Source of the DNA: Magicicada septendecula
Taxonomy: Eukaryota > Arthropoda > Insecta > Hemiptera > Cicadidae
Assembly (NCBI GenBank): GCA_034769895.1
Contig: CM068367.1
Coordinates: 88,207,899 to 88,271,898, forward strand
Length of the DNA stretch: 64,000 nucleotides
Reading direction: 5' to 3'
How positions within the stretch are numbered: position 1 is the first letter of the stretch; every line of letters starts with the position of its first letter. A program made the translations under genes and the position numbers. Of the stretch, positions 55,500-64,000 are shown in pieces. The notes under the pieces were generated by a model that saw only the letters and a list, made by a program, of their open reading frames with translations, was not told where the DNA came from and did no database searches.

Positions 55500-57900
55500 A
55501 TATCTTCACCTAACAATAATGAAGAAAACAATAAATTATTTAATCATTAACACTAGAATAAAAAGGGATGAATCAGAGATTAAAGAATGGGTGACGCAAA
55601 ATAATAACACTATCAGACATACCAAGGTAGTCAGAACAGTAACCTATAATAATAAAGAAGTAACAAACAAACCAAAACGTTAAATACAGTAAAATATGGC
55701 GATTTAACCTGAATAGCCCAATAGATGGTAAGTGAGAGAGTAGAACCAGCCCCATAAACCAAGAATAACATAAATAATGACAATTGTAAGTGAACTAGAA
55801 CTAGCCACCACACTACCACAAGAGTGTAGAAATAAAAAAAAATAATAATGAACAAAGAATTAGCATGGAAGTGTGAAGATATAATCAGCAACAACACCAA
55901 GGAAGTGACATGTAAACTATGGCAAAATAAAGTGAACCCAGAAAGAATACAAAACTAATGTTAAACCAACGAAAAAGACTAACTAATGAAAATTGTATAT
56001 GATAATAATAATTGTAAGGACAGACAAGTTAAAATATTAATTGTTAAGGAATTAAGAGATAGAAGGGTACACTAACCCAAACAAATAGAGTAAACTAGGA
56101 CAAATCACATTAGCACGACACAAACATATCATGTATAGTCAAACCACACAGAGTGAGAGATAATAAATTGTAAGGAGGATGAACATTTTAAAATAAATGT
56201 AAGAAAGAGAATTTTGAATAAGCAATACACTAATCTTTACCCACCAGTAACACTAAAACAAGATTGAGTGCAAGGTGTTAGTGTTAATACCCCAAAGTGA
56301 GAATAAACCCCATTAAAAAGTGATAAACACTGATAAAACAGTAATCAAAGGTAAGTACATAAACTAAGTTATAAGTTACAAGTGAGTGAGATCTAATAAT
56401 GGCCAAACACAGGAAGGACTGTGATAGTTGAAAGGCCAACATGAGGGGACACCCAAAATGTAACTATATAAACTAATAGTATTAAAATTAAGTTAGCTTT
56501 AGTGATAACTGATTATCATGGTTTTAAATGTGTGTCAATTAATGTAATAAGTGACAATTAAGATTATTAGGAAAGTAAGAAGGATAGACTATCAGTGTGT
56601 CAATTCACCATATAGAAAATGTCTGTAATATTGAGAGATAAAAACAATGAATAATCGTTATAAGATTTAGTAAGACATAGTGAAATAGTATTAGGTAACA
56701 TAGTTAATGACACAGTGTCAGATAAGTTTAGTAATAAGGATTTCTATAATAATCAAAATAATTAATCAATGTTTATACGTTTGTTTTCTTTTGATAATAC
56801 TATAAAATAATTATTACCCACTGAAGAGTATGAGTGGATAATAAAAAGTAAATAAGTATGTTTAAATGAATAAGAATTATGTCTCAAATAATTATGTTTT
56901 AATGAGCAAGATTTATGTTTCAAAAGAATTATGTTTTAAAGAATAAAAATTATATCTATGGGAATTGTTAAAACCATAAGATGCTATGTTATATGATGTA
57001 ATAAATAAGATTTTAAAACCAACAAAAACCAGTAAACAAGAAACAAAATAAATACAGTCAGATACAATGACACTAAAAGGGAGTTATGACAGTAGACAAA
57101 TTAATATATGAAAACAATAAAATCACACACAATTACAAGAACAGACATAAACATTGAGCAAATAAACAGAATCATGTATTAGAACAATCAGGACCCATAC
57201 AAGGGAAAAATAAAATGTAATCTCAGTAAAATTAAATTTGGTATGAATTGGTACAGAAATAGTAGTTGATAAATATGTTAAATAAAAGATTTATAGAAAT
57301 TGAAAATTAGAAGTACAGGTATTAGGGTGATGTAATTTTGAATGTTGAGACTGGGTTAGTGTTTATAAAACCAGTCTGGCAGACAACTGTTAATGTAAAC
57401 AGGTATGTTGTATGTTTTGTGACCAATGTTTACAGTCATGCTGAGTTGACAACAACAAGACTGTTGTAGTTTGATGAATCCGTGCCTTGAGCAAAATCTT
57501 ATTGTGAAATAAAAGAAATGAAGTTAATTTTTTACAGATAAAATAATAAGGAGGTAATAATTGTAACTTAGAGTTTGAGAAATTAAATTAAATTAATTTG
57601 GTAATTAAATTAATGAAAAAGGTGAAGTTTAATAATGAATTTAATTTTATTTTGATTTGAATTTAAACCATAATTATAAAATAAAAAATAATTGATGAAA
57701 AATAATGATTAAAATATTCATTTAACATTGAAAACTGAAGGAAATGTTTAGGCTGAGATAGTGTTTGGAAAATAAGATGTGTATATAACTGTTCATGTAA
57801 ACCTTTATAAATGTCAATCCATATTTTACGTTTAACTGTAGATTCCCCACCTAAGTGTGGCCATGACCTCACCGGATCATGACCGTGAAAGTAGTTAATT
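55500..57900 (+). repeat. Long A-rich repeat, related to 22760-25050 in inverse orientation
   Basis: It shares ordered blocks with the reverse complement of 24300-24840 (for example the region with TACCCACCAGTAACACT, TAATACCCCAAAGTGAGA and AAAGTGATAAACACT). Non-coding, with strong A bias on the + strand. Perhaps an old LTR. Confidence 0.6.
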
Positions 57901-58604
57901 GTGACAAATCATAAATTTTACTTGACATAACCGGCTTGTGGTTTGTTTTGCTTTGTTAACCCGGTGGTTTATTAGATTTAGTAGGGGGGTTATTTTTTGG
58001 GGAATCTACTAAAATTTTGGAACAGGTCTATTTTCACCCAGATAGGGGTGGTAGTCCAGTAGGAGCGTATAATTCACTATTAGTAAGTGCAATACTGAAT
58101 TTTTATTGTAACGCCGAAGCAAGGATGGGGTGGAATAAAAGAAAAAAATGTCCACCCCTTCCGCATCAGTCCTTGTGGAAGCAACTGGGCGCTACAGTCC
58201 AGGGGGGGTAATAGTGAGTGTGGATTAGGGGATTACCCAGTTACAGGTCATGAGGGAGATGTGATTACGGCTAGGTTGAGGTCTGCAAGGGCCAAGAAGC
58301 CTAGTGTTGAACACAGCAGTTAGTAACGGGTATCAGGGGTTAAGGGTATCAGCGGGGTAAAAAAAAAGCAATGATTAAAAAAGCCATAACCAAAGTAATC
58401 TTTTTGAGACAGTAATATATTTTGTCTGTAGTATGTATCCTACAATAAGGTTGTAAGTATTAGATTTGTATTTTATGTAATCTATGTATGATTTTGGTGG
58501 GTGATGCACTTTGTATTATATAAACACGAACGAGTACTTTGTTAATGAACCAGTACGACTAAGAGGAACCGATCAGTTGTGGATTTGGAATAATGGAAGG
58601 CCAC
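57901..58604. other. Unassigned, GC-richer stretch
   Basis: More GC-rich than its surroundings (GGATGGGGTGGAATAAAAG, CCAGGGGGGGTAATAG), with a 64-codon frame of no known motif at 58017-58211. Origin unknown. Confidence 0.35.
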
Positions 58605-61600
58605 TTGTTAATTTTTTACTTCCATATTCCTTAAGGAATGGAAGTATGGTGATGACAAAAAAAATCGTGTTCGAGATTATTGCAGATTCTGATTCTACTA
58701 CACTCAAAACATGAAAAAAGGTCGTTTTCCGAAAAGTGTCTGTGTGTGTGTCTGTCTGTAGATTTTTTTTTGAAACAATGGTAATTGTTAAATATCGGTA
58801 TGGAGAACCATTCATGACTTCCATATTCTAAGATTTATATTTAAATCTTAATATCGCCTGCCAAGCGCGATATATTTTCTCTTATACATGATTTACATTA
58901 AAATGAAAAAATTTTAATTTTATTGCCTGGCAACAAAATTATTTTATTTTTAACAATTACCATTGTTTGAAAAAGTTTAAATAAATTTTCAAGGACTTTA
59001 CTCTTGTTAAAACGTAAAAGGTAAACTACCCCTTCCCCTTAACCGATCTTCACCACAATCGAAAGTCCTTGAGACCTCTACAATTCAGGGACGTATGCAA
59101 AAAATTATTTGATTCTGTTTGAATTTGCGGCAGTTATCGTTTGCCATAGAAAATACGCTTGATAAAAAAACGTTGCAGGTAAACTACCCCTTCCCCTTAA
59201 CCGATCTTCACCAAAAACAATAGGTCTTGAGTATTCTACAAATCAGGGCTGTATGCAAAACATTATTTGATTCTGTTTGAATTTGCGGCTGTTATCGTTT
59301 GCCATAGAAAATACCCTTGTTAAAAAAGAACTCTACAATGTAGGGCTGTATGCAAATAATCGTTTGATTCTGTTTGAATTTGCGGCTGTTATCGTTTGCC
59401 ATAGGAAATACCCTTGTTAAGACATAAAACGTTACAGGTAAACTACCCCTTTCCCTTAACAGATCTTCACCAAAAACAATAGGTCTTGAGAACTCTACAA
59501 TTCAGGGCTGTATACGAAACATTATTTAATTCTTTTTGAATTTGCGGCTGTTATCGTTTGCCAAAAAAAAAAAATTCTCTTGTTAAAAAAAAACCGTTGC
59601 AGGTAAACTACCCCTTTCCCTCAACCGATCGTCACCAAAAATAATAGGTCGCGAGTACTCTACAAATCAGGGCTGTATGCAAAAAATTATTTGATTCTGT
59701 TTGAATTGCGGCAGTTATCGTTTGCCATAGAAAAAAAATCTACAGACACACACACACACAGTCACACACACAGACACTTTTCGGAAAACGACTTTTCGGA
59801 GATCTTCACCAATAACAATAGGTCTTGAGAACTCTACAATTCAGGGCTGTATGCAAAACATTAGTTGATTCTCTTTGAATTTACGGCAGTTATCGTTCGT
59901 CACAGAAAATATCGGTATGGAGAACCATACATGACTTCCATATTCTAAGATTTATATTTAAAATCATTTTCAGCCAAACAGCCAGGCTGTGTCTTACCTG
60001 CATTTTTATTGCTGTATTAAATGAAAATATCGGTATGGAGAACCATACATGCTTCCATATTCTAAGATTTATATTTAAAATCATTTTCAGCCAAACAGCC
60101 AGGGAAGGAATTTTAACAAAAAAATACTTCTTTGTTGCCAATAACGTAGTACACATATAAAAAAAAATTATCCCCTCCCCCTTCAACTATAATTTTGATT
60201 TATAGAAAATTACCCCCAGCCCGTTCAACTAGCCTCTTCATTTATAGATATTTCATCTACGTTTCTACAGTGGATTATTAAGATCTTATCAGGATACTTT
60301 ATCAAAATTAAGTACTTTACTCATGTTACAACAAAAAATGTTTCTGGTAAACTGCCCTTTCCCCGTAACCGATCTTCACCAAAATCAACAGACATTGAGT
60401 TCTCTATAGCTCAGGCACATATGTAAAAAATTATTTGATTCTGTTTGAATTTACGGCAGTTATGGTTCGTCATATAAAAAATTACCCATGTTAAAACATA
60501 AAACATGAGATTTATAAAACATATCTAAGATTTATATTTAAAATCATTTTTGAAATAAAATATTTTCATAGAACCTACTAACGCTGGGGAAATCTGAGGA
60601 GCCAATCAGAGTTGGGCCTACCTGTCACTCTGCTGAATTTGGTGGAAAGCCCTGTCACTGTCGTCAAGTCCCCACCTCAATGAAGAACCCATTGTTTTAT
60701 AAAAATATATTTAAATTTTGAAAACTGAAAATTCTTTTCTTGTACATATTTATATTTTATAATCAAAATGACTTTATTTTTGTTACCTGGCAACAAAATT
60801 ATTTTATTTTCAACAATTACCATTGTTTCAAAAAGTTTAAATAAATTTTCAAGGACTTTACTCTTGTTAAAACGTAAAAGGTAAACTACCCCTTCCCCTT
60901 AACCGATCTTCACCACAATCGAAAGTCCTTGAGACCTCTACAATTCAGGGACGTATGCAAAAAATTATTTGATTCTGTTTGAATTTGCGGCAGTTATCGT
61001 TTGCCATAGAAAATACGCTTGATAAAAAAACGTTGCAGGTAAACTACCCCTTCCCCTTAACCGATCTTCACCAAAAACAATAGGTCTTGAGTATTCTACA
61101 AATCAGGGCTGTATGCAAAACATTATTTGATTCTGTTTGAATTTGCGGCTGTTATCGTTTGCCATAGAAAATACCCTTGTTAAAAAAACGTTGCAGGTAA
61201 ACTACCCCTTTCCCTCAACCGATCTTCACCAAAAACAATAGGTCTTGAGAACTCTACAATGTAGGGCTGTATGCAAATAATCGTTTGATTCTGTTTGAAT
61301 TTGCGGCTGTTATCGTTTGCCATAGGAAATACCCTTGTTAAGACATAAAACGTTACAGGTAAACTACCCCTTTCCCTTAACAGATCTTCACCAAAAACAA
61401 TAGGTCTTGAGAACTCTACAATTCAGGGCTGTATACGAAACATTATTTAATTCTTTTTGAATTTGCGGCTGTTATCGTTTGCCAAAAAAAAAAATTCCCT
61501 TGTTAAAAAAAAACCGTTGCAGGTAAACTACCCCTTTCCCTCAACCGATCGTCACCAAAAATAATAGGTCGCGAGTACTCTACAAATCAGGGCTGTATGC

Positions 61601-64000
61601 AAAAAATTATTTGATTCTGTTTGAATTGCGGCAGTTATCGTTTGCCATAGAAAAAAAATCTACAGACACACAGTCACACACACAGACACTTTTCGGAAAA
61701 CGACTTTTCGGAGATCTTCACCAATAACAATAGGTCTTGAGAACTCTACAATTCAGGGCTGTATGCAAAACATTAGTTGATTCTCTTTGAATTTACGGCA
61801 GTTATCGTTCGTCACAGAAAATATCGGTATGGAGAACCATACATGACTTCCATATTCTAAGATTTATATTTAAAATCATTTTCAGCCAAACAGCCAGGCT
61901 GTGTCTTACCTGCCTTTTTATTGCTGTATTAAATGAAAATATCGGTATGGAGAACCATACATGACTTCCATATTCTAAGATTTATATTTAAAATCATTTT
62001 CAGCCAAACAGCCAGGGAAGGAATTTTAACAAAAAAATACTTCATTGTTGCCAATAACGTAGTACACATATAAAAAAAAATTATCCCCTCCCCCTTCAAC
62101 TATAATTTTGATTTATAGAAAATTACCCCCAGCCCGTTCAACTAGCCTCTTCATTTATAGATATTTCATCTACGTTTCTACAGTGGATTATTAAGATCTT
62201 ATCAGGATACTTTATCAAAATTAAGTACTTTACTCATGTTACAACAAAAAATGTTTCTGGTAAACTGCCCTTTCCCCGTAACCGATCTTCACCAAAATCA
62301 ACAGACATTGAGTTCTCTATAGCTCAGGCACATATGTAAAAAATTATTTGATTCTGTTTGAATTTACGGCAGTTATGGTTCGTCATATAAAAAATTACCC
62401 ATGTTAAAACATAAAACATGAGATTTATAAAACATATCTAAGATTTATATTTAAAATCATTTTTGAAATAAAATATTTTCATAGAACCTACTAACGCTGG
62501 GGAAATCTGAGGAGCCAATCAGAGTTGGGCCTACCTGTCACTCTGCTGAATTTGGTGGAAAGCCCTGTCACTGTCGTCAAAGTATCAGCCTTGACAGGGT
62601 CCTATTTTTCTGCAAAATGGGAGAGGCTTGAGATGGAGTGAGTGACATGGTCCCCACCTCAATGAAGAACCCATTGTTTTATAAAAATATATTTAAATTT
62701 TGAAAACTGAAAATTCTTTTCTTGTTGTAAATATTTATATTTTATAATCAAAATGACTTTATTTTTGTTACCTGGCAACAAAATTATTTTATTTTCAACA
62801 ATTACCATTGTTTCAGAAAGTTTAAATAAATTTTCAAGTACTTTACTCTTGTTAAAACGTAAAAGGTTGCAGGTAAACTACCCCTTCCCCTTAACCGATC
62901 TTCACCAAAATCGAAAATCCTTGAGACCTCTACAATTCAGGGATGCATGCAAAAAATTATTTGATTCTGTTTGAATTTGCGGCAGTTATCGTTTGCCATA
63001 GAAAACAAAAAGTTGCAAGTAAACTACCCCTTCCCCTCAACCGATCTTCACCAAAAACAATAGGTCTTGAGTACTCTACAAATCAGGGCTGTATGCAAAA
63101 CATTATTTGATTCTGTTTGAATTTGCGGCTGTTATCGTTTGCCATAGAAAATACCCTTGTTAAAAAAACGTTGCAGGTAAACTACCCCTTTCCCTCAACC
63201 GATCTTCACCAAAAACAATAGGTCTTGAGAACTCTACAATTTAGGGCTGTATGCAAATAATCTTTTGGTTCTGTTTGAATTTGCGGCTGTTATCGTTTGC
63301 CATAGGAAATACCCTTGTTAAAACATAAAACGTTACAGGTAAACTACCCCTTTCCCTCAACCGATCTTCACCAAAAACAATAGGTCTTGAGTACTCTACA
63401 AATCAGGGCTGTATGCAAAACATTATTTGATTCTGTTTGAATTTGCGGCTGTTATCGTTTGCCATAGAAAATACCCTTGTTAAAAAAACGTTGCAGGTAA
63501 ACTACCCCTTTCCCTCAACCGAACTTCACCAAAAACAATAGGTCTTGAGAACTCTACAATTTAGGGCTGTATGCAAATAATCTTTTGATTCTGTTTGAAT
63601 TTGCGGCTGTTATCGTTTGCCATAGGAAATACCCTTGTTAAAACATAAAACGTTACAGGTAAACTACCCCTTTCCCTTAACCGATCTTCACCAACATCAG
63701 CAGATCTTGAGAACTCTACAATTCAGGGCTGTATGCGAAACATTATTTGATTCTGTTTGAATTTGCGGCTGTTATCGTTTGCCAAACAAACAAAATTACA
63801 CTTGCTAAAAAAAAACCGTTGCAGGTAAACTACCCCTTTCCCTCAACCGATCTTCACCAAAAACAATAGGTCGCGAGTACTCTGCAAATCAGGGCTGTAT
63901 GCAAAAAATTATTTGATTCTGTTTGAATTTGCGGCAGTTATCGTTTGCCATAGAAAAAAAATCTACAGACAGACAGACAGACACACACACAGACACTTTT
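58605..64000 (+). repeat. Array of satellite family S with ~1.9-kb higher-order repeats
   Basis: The array opens with an inverted copy of the family's terminal hairpin (TTCCATATTCCTTAAGGAAT at 58622-58641 and AAGTGTCTGTGTG nearby), then runs in + orientation to the window edge. About 20 units of ~160 bp carry CCGATCTTCACC (or AGATC/CGATCG variants), GTAAACTACCCCTT and TTTGAATTTGCGG. A larger block repeats: 58981 and 60841 are the same for long stretches (offset 1860 bp), and a third copy begins near 62821 (offset about 1985 bp). Each block also contains ATATCGGTATGGAGAACC and CAGCCAAACAGCCAGG. No coding frame is supported; the apparent proteins are repeat translations. Confidence 0.88.

Noticed and set aside
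59890..60186. 98-codon frame on the - strand with an internal repeat, also seen in part at 20128-20349
   Set aside because: It is a translation of the satellite-S family; the repeated peptide mirrors a repeated DNA block.
58605..64000. CRISPR-like array because of regularly spaced repeats
   Set aside because: The units are contiguous ~160-bp tandem repeats in eukaryotic DNA without unique spacers or cas genes.

Overview
The window is eukaryotic nuclear DNA from an invertebrate animal, most likely an arthropod and probably an insect. The evidence is one conserved animal gene with GT-AG introns, very AT-rich non-coding DNA, and a dense mix of hAT, Tigger/pogo, mariner, copia, Ty3/gypsy, RTE-like LINE and Penelope-like elements. 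The species cannot be named from sequence alone.

Host genes. The backbone is a complete CDK20 (cell-cycle-related kinase, CCRK) gene on the + strand: five coding exons from 11996 to 40128, four phase-0 introns, and a predicted protein of 336 residues. About 720 bp upstream, on the - strand, lies the first coding exon of an arginine/serine-rich (RS-domain) protein, so the two genes appear to share a bidirectional promoter. That promoter holds a perfect RFX-type X-box (11778-11791), which fits the ciliary role of CDK20.

Layout. 1-5788: broken Ty3/gypsy element, split by a 2-kb TG...CA insertion with 4-bp target duplication and followed by a solo LTR. 5789-8390: (TG)n tract, Penelope-like remnant, minisatellite. 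8391-11016: hAT element with 8-bp target duplication. 11173-40128: RS exon, promoter and CDK20. Intron 1 (14.2 kb) holds Penelope-like pieces with hammerhead ribozyme motifs, a LINE remnant, a hAT remnant, a satellite-bearing element and long AT-rich repeats. Intron 2 holds a 711-bp deleted hAT. Intron 3 holds a three-level nest: Tigger, then mariner inside it, then a young copia with apparently identical LTRs inside the mariner. 40129-46927: 3' flank with Penelope-like, MITE, LINE and Tigger remnants. 46928-53095: 6.2-kb hAT with a decayed transposase, carrying a Tigger whose transposase frame is intact. 53104-58600: AT-rich repeats. 58605-64000: tandem array of a ~160-bp repeat arranged in a ~1.9-kb higher-order duplication; the same family also sits in CDK20 intron 1.

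The most notable non-coding signal is a set of type-I hammerhead ribozyme motifs on both strands. They are linked to Penelope-like GIY-YIG fragments and share one architecture: a one-nucleotide offset before stem II and a loopless palindromic stem III. No bacterial operon, CRISPR array, tRNA or rRNA was seen.
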